Origin: Bactericera cockerelli
Lineage: Eukaryota; Arthropoda; Insecta; Hemiptera; Triozidae
DNA: 64,000 nucleotides
Direction: 5' to 3'
Assembly (NCBI GenBank): GCA_024516035.1
Contig: JAMCCL010000101.1
Coordinates: 1-64,000, forward strand
The position numbers were made by a program, and so were the translations under genes. The notes under the pieces were generated by a model that saw nothing but the letters and a program-made list of their open reading frames with translations, made no database searches and was not told the origin of the DNA. Below, in pieces: positions 10,701 to 23,900 of this stretch. Positions within the stretch are counted from its first letter, which is position 1; each line of letters starts with the position of its first letter.

Positions 10701-13700
10701 TGTCATCTTGAGAATCACGGCGTTCGTGTCCCACAGAGAGGTATCCTCTAGAATAACAAACTCAGAGTCAGTGACGTTCAGTTTCATCTGGAAGGGAAGT
10801 TGTTCTTGCGGTGTAACGTGAAGAGAACTGGCAGGATTTAATCGAACAGTAGGCAAGGGACTCAACACGATATTGTCCAGGATGAAATTTTGAACAATCT
10901 CCCACCAGTCTAGGATAGCCATCAGTCTCATGTTATTCAGCAGAACTGTCAGCTTATTCAGATCCGAACGCTTTCGATAGTGAATCTCAGCTTGAACATT
11001 ATCGTTGGCGGCATTCATAGGTTGCAGGATATTTGTGAACACATTGGAACGTTTGTTGACAGGTTCGTTCTGGTAACGTATGTCCGTGATGAGGATTTCT
11101 TGTGAAGCCAGATCAATATCTTGAGATCTATCGGAGTAGGATTCTATGGTCAACTTGCTCTTGACAAAGTTAATACAGGCCAAGGCATCCTCCCTGGCAT
11201 GGCTATGTTTTAACGTCACACTCACATCCATGAGATCTAGATGAGTGGAAGTGACGGTCCATGTGTTCCCAGAGCCCAGCTGTTCAGAAGGATACGTGTA
11301 GTAGTACTCATTAGCATAGGCATGGATTTCATCCAATCCTTCACCAATATTATAGGTGAGCAGTGCCCGAAGTAACTTATACTGAGGTAAATCTATGGAA
11401 GCCGCAAGCTTAGAAAGTACGCCCTTCATGCTCATATCAGGAACTTTCTTCGAGATATGACTCATTAGATTTCGTTCCACTTGCAACTTGAGCTCACACT
11501 TCTCATTCAACAAAGCAGGTCCTTGCTTTTCAATCCAATAGTTGTTCATCGTTAGGAAAGTGTTTGTGGCCTGAGGTTTGTCAAAATCAATGGAATATCG
11601 TTTACCCATGTACAAGTCCATGTTCATCAGGTTCACTTGCAGCACGTCTAGCAAGCAGTCAGGCCCTTCATAGGCAGGGTTGATGATGCTGACAGTGCCT
11701 GGCGCACTAGACGGCTTGAATGTGTTTTTGATGACCAGCTGTCCAAGGTCAGCGATGAGCAGCTGATCATAGTTTGAGCTGACAGGAACTAGTATGATGG
11801 GGGAGGCAGCGTGGATCTCCAGCAAGAGTCTCATGCCTGGGCCTTCATCTTCTACCCATTTCGAAGAGGACCTGATGACACCCAGTAGTTTCTGAAGCTG
11901 CTGGAAATGTCTGAGGAAGGCTTGCAGCTCCGCCACAAAGCGCTGGGTGTGCGTGTAGATCACACAGGGAAGGTCCAGCTTCAGGTAGGAGTCATACAGT
12001 CTAGAGCGACGTCGGTCTCCATCAGAAAATCTCTGAATGAAAAGTTTTAAATCGGATGAGATGAAGCGTTGATTGTAAAGAGTACTGAACTCTGGCGTGA
12101 GGTCAGACAAGCTCAAGGAGCCTATGGTCCCTTGCAGGGTCACCACAGGTCCCAGGTTAGCGTAGTTGGCTCCCGTCATCCTGCACTGTAACGCCGAAAC
12201 ATTGGCTTTAGCTACTTCGTACTCTGTCTTGTTAAACACGAGTGACAAGGATTTCACTCCGATATCCCACTCTGTCTGAAAACGTAATGGTCTCCTTGTC
12301 CGGGCTGAGGAAACACTTCTCCCCCATTTCATTGCTGGAAGGGAAGGCAAGGACCGGGGTCTCCTGGGTGGTGGGCTCACTAGCGTCGGGAACATCCACC
12401 CCGGAAATTCCAAAGAAATCCAACACAACAACCCAGGACTCTACATTGACAACAATGTCCAAGCTGTTGAAATCCACAGCAATGCTCCTGTTCACATTGG
12501 TCGAGTGACTGCGAGGGGCTGTTGTGTCGTACAGGAGCACATTAATGTGGACGAGGTTATCCTCCCTGAACATGTTGGGCGACATTTTCTCTCGCGGGGA
12601 GGGTGGGGGTGTCTGGGGACAGAACTCAGGCGGGGGTCTGTAGCTGCCATAGCCTCCATACCGGGGGGCAGTGTCCCTCCTCTCTTTGCTTTTCTCCTTG
12701 AGGACAGACTTCTTCACATGGGTGGCACCAAATACAGTTTCCGTTTCTAAATGATCGGGCAGGGAATTGGTGAAACCAGGTTTGAAGAAAGTTTGGGAGG
12801 CGACTATAGGAGCGGAGACATCAGGGCAGGAGGTGGAGAGGAAGGTAGAGGGTTGAGGGGGGAGGGAGGGGTCGGGGCTAATGTTGGAGACCACGATACA
12901 GCGGTGCTTGGAGTCCGGCTCCCGCAGGAGATCTTCCATCACCAGAGACCGCAAGGACATCTGTGAGGGAACAAACAAAATAAAAAAAATAGTTACTTCA
13001 AAAAAAAAATCTTAAAATAATCCCACGAATCACATCCGATACATTGGTTAGTTTCTAAACTAACACTAACAAAACAAAACAAAAATTATATAGAACAAGT
13101 AACTACGTTTCCAAACCCCAAGAAGTACAGTTTTTGAGGTCTGTCAATTGGTTACTCAGAGAATACTCGAAACTCGTAGATAAGAATAAAATAAAATAAG
13201 GTATTTCAATACAAGTTCAAGCTTGAGTAGTTCTTTTATTTACTGTGTAAAATGTAGCTAAAGGTCATTGTTAACGGCTTATCTAACTCCATATTTCCGA
13301 TCATCCTGTTGAAGAAAATCAAGAGTTTTATAGAAACACTCATCGTAATAACGTAGTTTCCTTTTAGGGTTATGTCAGTTTACGAGAGATAATCACCTGA
13401 ATATTAGGCTCGTACACATGGGACTTTACCTGAATATTAGTCTCGTACACATGGGACTTTACCTGAATATTAGTCTCGTACACATGGGACTTTACCTGAA
13501 TATTAGTATCGTACACATGGGACTTTACCTGAATATTAGTCTCGTTCACATGGGAATTTACCTGATTATTAGTCTCGTACACATGGGACTTTACCTGGAT
13601 ATTAGTCTCGTACACATGGAACATTACCTGAATATTAGTCTCGTACACATGGGACTTTACCTGAATATTAGTCTCGTACACATGGAACATTACCTGAATA

Positions 13701-16700
13701 TTAGTCTCGTACACATGGGACTTTACCTGAATATTAGTCTCGTACACATGGGACTTTACCTGAATATTAGTCTCGTACACATGGGACTTTACCTGAATAT
13801 TAGTCTCGTACACTTGGGACTTTACCTGAATATTAGTCTCGTACACATGGGATTTACCTGAATATTAGTCTCGTACACATGGGAGTTTACCTGAATATTA
13901 GTCTCGTACACATGGGACTTTACCTGAATATTAGTCACGTACACATGGGACTTTACCTGAATATTAGTCTCGTACACATGGGAGTTTACCTGAATATTAG
14001 TCTCGTACACATGGGACTTGTCATACTGCACGATGAGGTCCCCCAAGGATAGCTCCACTAGACCTTGCTCCCCTTCTCCCAAGTCTGCCTTCAGTTCCAT
14101 CACAAAGTTGGGAAGCTCAAAGGACACTGAAATCAGAGAGAAGGGAACTTAAACAAATACAAATACAACTTGCCGTAGTACTTGCGCTTTTAGTCGTATA
14201 TCATCTCCTAGCCCAAGTCCATTTTCTCGGCACCTGGTAGCAGATACGAAAATGATATTCTAAGATTATTTTCAAAACTCAAAAAGGGGGGGGGGACATG
14301 TATTTATAAACAATTGGATCAAGCTTTATTTACAATTTTTTTATATACAATGAACATAATAATAAGTTATGAAATAAATATAAACAAAGCCTGATCAAGA
14401 GTGGTGATAATGCCTTCGGCATTCTCTTCCATGTATCAGACCAAACAATGTGAAATGACATTCAGGTTCAAAAGATGGCCACTAAAAACTAATTCAAGTA
14501 GATGGGTAGCTCCTTTCTTTGGCAAAAAGTCTACGTTAACATACATAATGCATGTAAAATATAATTTTTAAAAATTTCACTTTCACCTAAATTCGATTTC
14601 AAATGTTTCATTCCTTACAATAGGAATAGAATTCCAACAGTGCTGAGAGAAGCACGAGGATAATTCAAAAAGTTGAGTACAAGGATTTTGATTAAGGAAA
14701 AAGCATGTACGCCTGTGGTGTAGTGATAAGGAGGGGGGCGTGGTTCTACACCATTATCAGGGCCTTGTGTCACAATAATTTACAAGTCACAAGTCAATTT
14801 ACAATTTAGAAAAATGAAACTGAAATTTATCAAGATACTAACTTGCAAATGAAAAACGTGTACTTCAGGCTTTAGGTTGAACTAGGTTTTAGGTTGAACT
14901 CAGACGTAAAATTAGAAGATTACTCAAGTGCATTTGTCTGAATTTCTACAAACAATTATTTGAACTCGATCGGACACCAGGAATCTCAGGAAAGGCCCTT
15001 TGGAAGCATTATATAAATAAACCAATTTTTCAATGAAAATACATAGAAACGTAAAATTTTCGAATAACATTCAATAAAAACAGGCTCTAAGGTATATGCA
15101 ATGAAATCATAACATTTTCAGCCCATCAGAGGGGAGGCATACTACAGCATGGGCAAGCTAGTCAAGCTACAACATAAACCACAAGCGTCTACAGTAACTG
15201 CTATTTCATGGCTACGAAATAAAACAGACCGTGTGAAACACTCATTTTTTGGTTTTAATGTCACTTTTAACTGCATGCTTATATCACGACTAGGGTTCGC
15301 TACTCAATAACCAATTTAGGGGCTGAGAATAACCACCATCACGATCGATGATTCATTTTGAATGGTCGCCCATGGAAGTTCTAACCTCGCTGGACATTCC
15401 TTAACTTCACTGGTGGATTTAACGTTCCATGTCTGTCCCGGTAGCTCAGTGGTAAAGGCGGAACTCTGTGAATCCAAAGACTCCAGAGGTCGTGGGTTCG
15501 AAACCCAGCTGGGACATGACATGTTATCCTCCCAATTGGGATTTTTACCACATAACAATATGTCTTGGGCTTACTGCTGGAATAATGGGACTTTAATAGT
15601 CTTAATCGGGCAGTATAAATAAGGCGATATTATTATTATTATTCCATCGTCACTAGCAAAAAAAAAGATAAAAGGAGCTGCTGAGGTCAGTGCAAAGTCT
15701 CACCTTTAAAAAAAAGTTATCATATTTGTGTTCATCACCTTCGTGATATCACAACTACTCAAACTCGCTTTACTAAATCTACGCTGAAACCGGGACTTGA
15801 ACCACCGACCTCCAGGTTACTAGTCCACTGCCTTATCGATCAAGCTACTGAGGTCGATAAAGTCTCACCTTTGAGCATGCGCACCACTCTGGCCTCCTCC
15901 TCCTTCTTGCTGGCCGCCACGGAGGAGAGCATACGGGCCCTGAGGGCGGGGTCCAGGGCCAGGGGGGAGGCTGTCACGTGACTCTCCAGGTCCTCCTCCT
16001 GGATGTCTCCCAGGCGGGATGCCAGCAGACTGCCTGGCGCCGCCGTCGTGTCCAGTTCATCCTCTGAGAGAACACAGGTGAAACCATTATTATTATTAAA
16101 CATATTGGATCAAGTTTTATTTACATAGAATATATAGTATATACAATACATAGAAAATGAGATTAATAGAACAAAACTTGATCAAGGGCGGTGCTAATGC
16201 CAACGGCATTCTCTTCTATATTGATCGAGAAGGCATACTTAGTCAAGTAATAAGGATTGGAGGAAAAGAAACCGTGCATTGTTAGTCAAGTGGTTAACGC
16301 GCTTGTATGGTAATACACGTACCTTAGGGATCCGTTGGTTTGAATCCCACCCAGTGCATGAATTTTTCCTCATTAATTTGAGTTTGTGACCACATATGGT
16401 TTAGGTGGTAGAAAATGCTTTGAGCATTAACCTCGCCTGGTGGTTGTTACCTTCCACTAAAGAGTGTTATCATTATTATAAGAAACGCTTCTCTTGTCCT
16501 CCTATTTCAGATTTTTACCACATAATAATACCATTTGGGCTTACATAGGACTCTAACACCGGGAAACATAATAAGAGTAATGCTGGAAAATGAAAACAAC
16601 TGGAACGCAATAGAAAAAATGTTAAAAGAAATAATGAGAATAAAACAGAATGATGGTAATAAGGAAGGAAGCAGGTCTCTAAATTAGGAGTTTATCATCT

Positions 16701-19700
16701 CGTACCCTGAAGTAATGTTATGCAACAGTTCCAGGGTACTGAGATTAGAAAGAGAGGAGGATGTTTAGTGGGTATGACACATCGTTTTCAGTGCCTAAAC
16801 CTCACACAGAGTCCACCAGAGCCAGAGATGGTCCTGGTGTTCGTCTTGAATTGCAAGAAGATTGACCTCCTCTCTAGGAAAAAAAAAAAAAAAAATTGGG
16901 CTTACAGGAACAATGAGATTTAGTAGTTCTAGTTGGACACTACAAATAAGGCGATATTGTCTTCACCTGTGGATATTATCAGTTGCCTTGAAAGTATCTA
17001 CAGTAAATGAATCATGTCGGCTCTCGTAAATCTCTTTTGTAGTTGTGTTGTTCTAATTAAATAATGAAAATATAAAATAGTTCACAATTTTTAAATTAAG
17101 TCAAGTGCTTATTTTCCTCCAGTTAATAGGTGAAACCTTCAGCCGTTCTTAGGAACAGCTGAAGGTCTTGGTCAGTAAAATTATTTTATTTTTTTCGGAC
17201 AGTTGGACAATTATTTTTTGTGGTCAGAAGAAAATACAAAGATATTGTTTACTAAAGGTTTACCAAAATAAAGAGTTTGTTATGTTAAGTATGACTATTT
17301 GTAACAAATTTCGCCACCCGTTGGTAAATTCTGCAATAATTTTAAACACCAAACCCCGACCTTCTTATCCTCGGGTGATAATTTGTGCATTAAGCAAGGA
17401 GTTCGTACTAAGCTCAATGATTGCATAATAGACAGATTTAAGAATGAACTTAACGAACAACTTCATACACAATCAAATGACTAGTCACCGTAGCCGAGTG
17501 GTGTACCGCACTGACCTTGACCTGGGTTCGATCCCCAGCAGGGCAGGAATTTTTCTGCTCTGTACTTTTATGTCCGGGGTCCTTTTATACCTCGTGAGTA
17601 AAAATGTGTAATTACATGTATGAGAGGCGGCATTACCAGAGCATAAATAAAGATTTTTCAAAAATCCTGAACTCAATTCCAAAAATGCCTGGGGGGACAT
17701 GATTGGATATAACTCTACTAGGTTTTTGTTCATTATATATTTTTTATTCTAATTTCATGTTGATATATTCTTATGTTTTCTCTGTATTTTATCTGTCATG
17801 TACATAATTTGATGCTTGTATTGTTGTGCACAGTAACTTTACTGTGCATTGTAACAAAAAAAAATATTATAATGTAATTCATAATTAATATTTAGCTTTA
17901 TTCTTACCCGCGGAGTTAGCGACGGCGCTAGTGTTGAGGAGAGTGTCTATAGTGTCTAGGAGCTGCTCGTACTGCTGCCGGGACAGAGACACACGCAGTG
18001 GCGTTACAACACTTCCCGTGATCTGAAAACATGTGGAGATAATGTCACAACCCTAAGTCTAAGTAGTGTTACAACACTTCCCGTGATCTGAAAACATGTT
18101 GAGATAATGTCACAACCCTAAGTCTAAGTAGTGTTACAACACTTGCCGTGATCTGAAAACATGTGGAGATAATGTCACAACCCTAAGTCTAAGTAGTGTT
18201 ACAACACTTCCCGTGATCTGAAAACATGTTGAGATAATGTCACAACCCTAAGTCTAAGTAGTGTTACAACACTTGCCGTGATCTGAAAACATGTGGAGAT
18301 AATGTCACAACCCTAAGTCTAAGTAGTGTTACAACACTTCCCGTGATCTGAAAACATGTGGAGATAATGTCACAACCCTAAGTCTAAGTAGTGTTACAAC
18401 ACTTCCCGTGATCTGAAAACATGTGGAGATAATGTCACAACCCTAAGTCTAAGTGGCGTTACAACACTTCCCGTGATCTGAAAGCATGTGGAGATAAAGT
18501 CACAACCCTAAGTCTAAGTGGCGTTACAACACTTCCCGTGATCTGAAAACATGTGGAGATAATGTCACAACCCTAAGTCTAAGTGGCGTTACAACACTTC
18601 CCGTGATCTGAAAACATGTGGAGATAATGTCACAACCCTAAGTCTAAGTAGTGTTACAACACTTCCCGTGATCTGAAAACATGTAGAGATAATGTCACAA
18701 CCCTAAGTCTAAGTAGTATTACAACACTTCCCGTGATCTGAAAGCATGTAGAGATAATGTCACAACCCTAAGTCTAAGAAGTGTTACAACACTTCCCGTG
18801 ATCTGAAAACATGTGGAGATAATGTCACAACCCTAAGTCTAAGTAGTGTTACAACACTTCCCGTGATCTGAAAACATGTGGAGATAATGTCACAACCCTA
18901 AGTCTATGTAGTGTTATAAACACTTCCCGTGATCTGAAAACATGTGGAGATAATATCACAACCCTAAGTCTAAGTGCCGTTACAACACTTCCCGTGATCT
19001 GAAAGCATGTGGAGATAAAGTCACAACCCTAAGTCTAAGTGGCGTTACAACCGAAGGTAGTAAAAGAAGTAGTCCTAGGTTTCCCACAGAAGATCTTGTC
19101 TATGTTCAATAAAATCCTAGGGACGAGACAAATGCCCAGGATTTGGAAAGAAGCTAGAGTAGCACTAATACCTAAGCCAATCAAGAGTCCCGAAGAGCCA
19201 GTAAAATATCGGCCTATTTGCCTGCTAAATACTTTTGGTAAACTCTATGAAAAAATGATACTAGGGAGACTAATTGAAGAGATACAAGTAAAAAATGTAC
19301 TATCTGAGAGACAGTATGGTTTTAGAGCTGGTAAGTCAACAGTGCAGGCATTACAGGAGGTAGTGGGGATCGCGAAAGCGGAATTTCAGAAAACCAGACG
19401 CACGCGACGCCACTGCATCCTAGTGGCAATAGACATAAAAAACGCCTTCAATTCCGCCCCCTGGAGACATATAATACAAGAATTAGAAGGAAAAGGCATC
19501 TCCAAATATCTTGTGGATATTTTTAAATCCTATCTGAGTGATAGAGAAATTGTTGGAGAGGAATTCCACATGATGATGACGGCGGGCGTTCCGCAAGGAT
19601 CGACCGCCGGAGCCACTCTGTGGAATATCCTGTATGACGGAGTACTGACCGTAGATATGCCTGAGGGAATAGACCTCATTGCTTATGCCGACGATCTGGC

Positions 19701-20895
19701 TGTAATGGTAAGAGCAAAGAACGAAACAGAACTGGAAGAGAAAACAGATACAGCACTTTCTAGGATCCACCACTGGATGCAAGGAAAGCAACTAGACATC
19801 GCATCGCTCCTGAAAAAACAGAGGCTATTCTTCTAAGTGGTAAGAAAAAATGCAGACCTCTAAAAATAAGTATTATGGATAGAGAAATCAAATTCGTAAA
19901 AGAACTTAAATATTTAGGAGTAGTGCTGGATGGTCGACTTAGTTATGGACCCCATCTACAATACGTCACAACTAAGGCGAATAAAACAACTGTTGCCATA
20001 TCAAAAATAATGCCTAGTATTGGAGGAATGAGCCAGAAGAAAAGATCAGTGCTGGCGGGTGTGAGTGAATCCATAATCCTATACGCATCACCAGTATGGA
20101 CCTCCGCACTCAGATTCCAAAAATATAGAAATGTTTTGATCAAAGAACAGAGGAAAATCCTCATTAAAATCTGTAGAGCCTACCGGACTGTCTCTAACGA
20201 AGCTCTTTCGGTTGTGGCGGGGATCATACCGATAGACTTGAAGGCCGAAGAAAGAGAAAAATCATTTGGAAGAACAGAGGAAGAGAAAAGAGAACTTAGA
20301 GAAGAGACAGTGAGAAAGTGGCAACAAAGATGGGATGAAACTGAGAAGGCAGAGTGGACAAGAAAGCTTATTCGGAATGTTAAAGAGTGGACTGAAAGAG
20401 GACATGGTGACATAGTGGGTTTCTGTCCTCAGCCTAGGGGGGTGCCAGTGTTTGGGAGAAAAAGTGAGTGGGGTGGTCCCCCCACTACACCACTGATCTC
20501 CCGGGATGCTGTCTCCTTGTAGGGCTGGGGAGGGTAAACCCCACACTCCCAATCGGCGGCTACGCGGGCGAGTGCTACGGGTCTGAGCTTCAGGCGAGGC
20601 CCCTTATTACTCGACGGCGCGGCTGCTGGTGGGCGTCTTAGGCCGTGCGAAACTTAGGGTATAGGAGTAGGAGTAGTGTGTCGCATAGCTCAGAAGATTT
20701 CCCTCGCTTACTCCAAGCTCACATGCAGTGGCAGGAGAAGAAAAAGAAATTTGATGCAATAATGAATGAAAAAATAAAGAAAATTTAAATAAGAAAAACA
20801 GAGAAAATAAATGTAAAAGAAAAGTCTAAAGCAAAATACCCTGAAGTAATATATATATAGTTCCAGGGTATATTTTTGCTGCCGCTGCATGATTA

Positions 20896-20930
<35 letters not shown>

Positions 20931-23900
20931 GGCGTTACAACACTTCCCGTGATCTGAAAGCATGTGGAGATAATGTCACAACCCTAAGTCTAAGTGGCGT
21001 TACAACACTTCCCGTGATCTGAAAACATGTGGAGATAATGTCACAACCCTAAGTCTAAGTGGCGTTACAACACTTCCCGTGATCTGAAAACATGTAGAGA
21101 TAATGTCACAAGGCTAAGTAGTGTTACAACACTTCCCGTGATCTGAAAACATGTGGAGATAATGTCACAACCCTAAGTCCAAGTAGTGTTACAACACTTG
21201 CCGTGATCTGAAAACATGTGGAGATAGGGTTAATGTCACAACCCTAAGTCTAAGTAGTGTTACAACACTTCCCGTGATCTGAAAACATGTGGAGATAATG
21301 TCACAACCCTAAGTCTAAGTTGTGTTACAACACTTCCCGTGATCTGAAAACATGTGGAGATAATGTCACAACCCTAAGTTTAAGTAGTGTTACAACACTT
21401 CCCGTTATCTGAAAACATGTGGAGATAATGTCACAACCCTAAGTCTAAGTAGTGTTACAACACTTGCCGTGATCTGAAAACATGTGGAGATAGGGTTAAT
21501 GTCACAACCCTAAGTCTAAGTAGTGTTACAACACTTCCCGTGATCTGAAAACATGTGGAGATAATGTCACAACCCTAAGTCTAAGTAGTGTTACAACACT
21601 TCCCGTGATCTGAAAACATGTGGAGATAATGTCACAACCCTAAGTCTAAGTAGTGTTACAACACTTCCCGTGATCTGAAAACATGTGTATATAATGTCAC
21701 AACCCTAAGTCTAAGTAGTGTTACAACACTTCCCTTGATCTGAAAACATGTGGAGATAATGTCACAACCCTAAGTCTAAGTAGTGTTACAACACTTCCCG
21801 TGATCTGAAAACATGTGGAGATAATGTCACAACCCTAAGTCTAAGTAGTGTTACAACACTTCCCGTGATCTGAAAACATGTGGAGATAATGTCACAACCC
21901 TAAGTCTAAGTGCACTTCCCGTGATCTGAAAACATGTGGAGATAATGTCACAACCCTAAGTCTAAGTAGTGTTACAACATTTCCCGTGATATGAAAGCAT
22001 GTGGAGATAATGTCACAACCCTAAGTCTAAGAAGTGTTACAACACTTCCTGTGATCTGAAAGCATGGTTTTTCTGAAGGAAGTTTTCCTGATAGATACCC
22101 GGAAGTTTTTCTGATAGATACCTGTAAGTTTTCCTGATAGATACCTGGAAGTTTTTCTGATAGATACCTGGAAGTTTTCCTGATAGATACCTGGAAGTTT
22201 TCCTGATAGATACCTGAAAGTTTTTCTGATCGATACCTGGAAGTTTTCCTGATAGATACCTGGAAGTTTTTCTGATAGATACCTTTAAGTTTTTCCGATA
22301 GATACCTGAAAGTTTTTCTGATAGATACCTGGAAGTTTCTCTGATAGATACCTGGAAGTTTTTCTGATAGATACCTGGAAGTTTTTCTGATAGATACCTG
22401 AAAGTTTTCCTGTCGCTCCGAGCACGTGTAGTCCGAGGAATCCAGATCACAGGACAAGTCGTCGGTCGACTGATGCATGAGCGACGCTATGGTTTCCCTC
22501 TCAATGCTGAGCTGTATCACCGTGTCGTGTAACACCGGCTTACCGCCATCTTGACAGCTGTACAGCTTGTCAATTCGAAGTAACTCGTACTCTGATGGGT
22601 TCCTGTAGAGAATCGGAAAATTTCTCTTTGTAACACGTACAAAATATAGACACAACCCATGTTGCTTTCAATATAGAGAGACAAGAGATTTGTATTTGAT
22701 ATAGAAAAAACAAGAGTTCTGTATTCGATATACATCAAATATAGAAAACACAGAACACTCTTTGAAAGTAGTATTTCTTTAATACAGTACCTTCAAATGG
22801 TTACATAATACTATTATTATTAAACATTTTCAACCAAACTTTAATAAATAAATTCAATACATTACAAAATTTATTCAAGAAAAGACAGATCAAGGGTGGT
22901 GATAGTGCCTAGTGCATTCTTCACCAACTAATCTCTGTTTGAAATTTACTGTCTATTAGACGGCGCACCTTTTGTCATAAATAATTTTAAAAGAAAAGCT
23001 TAAACCCGGGTCTGCGCAGATCTTCATCGCGCCCGACTTGAAGTTTCAAATCTTGGAAATGTATGAAGATGATGGACAGGTATGAATGAAGAAGGTACAA
23101 TAGTATGGACTAGATGCCTTGGAATTGTTTACTTCTATAAGTTATCAGAGTGTTTCATTAATGATTAGTCCATTCCTCAGTGCTAATGGAGAGAATCAAG
23201 TTTTAAATTTGAGTGCTAGATTCAGACTGATAAAATGTTGTTTGCTTTAATATTACGACCTCTCGGATTAGTTGGTTGGTTCAAAAATGGACGCAAAGAA
23301 GATTACTGCGAATGAGATTCCAGAATCAGCTGTTTGAATTTTGACTTTAATGTTGTGGTGTATTTTTTTATTTTTTTAAGTTATCATATTTGTGTTGATC
23401 ACTTTCGTGATGTCACAACTACTCAAACTCGCTTTACTAAATTTACGCTGAAACCCAGACTTGAACCACCGAACTCCAGGTTACAAGTCCGCCGCCTTAT
23501 CGATCCACCTACTGAGTTCGGTTTGGTGTATTTATTATTATTATTATTTAATGTTGATCCAACCAAAAATTAATCAAAGTTGGAAAATTAAATTTCTAAC
23601 GCTCGAGTAGATGAAGCTTAATCGGTCAATTAATACTTGTGAGAAAATTAACACCCGTATTTATGAACGGCGAATTTTGTCTTAGCAATGTCTCAAGCAA
23701 GGTATTGGCCAATAATATTAAAGGACTTCATGCTTCAGATCATGCTCAGACGGCGTTTTCTGTTCATAAATACGGCTGTAAGTCTGACTCTGCACAAGGG
23801 CCTAAAGTGTCCTGTAACACGTATGAGACGGCGTGCCCACCTTTGGGTCACGTTTTTTTTTTTTTTTTTTTTTTTTTCAATTTCCCTTGTAACCTGACCC

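Noticed and set aside
13370..14127. Long repetitive ORFs on both strands ([11 protein letters not shown] and [11 protein letters not shown] repeats)
   Set aside because: They are translations of a 33-bp minisatellite derived from the exon 26 donor. Being a multiple of three keeps both strands open. No evidence for a separate gene.
15436..15520. Functional tRNA gene
   Set aside because: A and B boxes are present, but the sequence continues into a repeated SINE body and occurs in many copies; no closed acceptor stem.
18002..22068. CRISPR-like regular array
   Set aside because: The units are contiguous near-identical 65-mers without variable spacers, in a eukaryotic intron.
22037..22655. Repetitive ORF with [11 protein letters not shown] repeats
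   Set aside because: The first part is VPS13D exon 23; the rest is readthrough of the 23-bp donor array.
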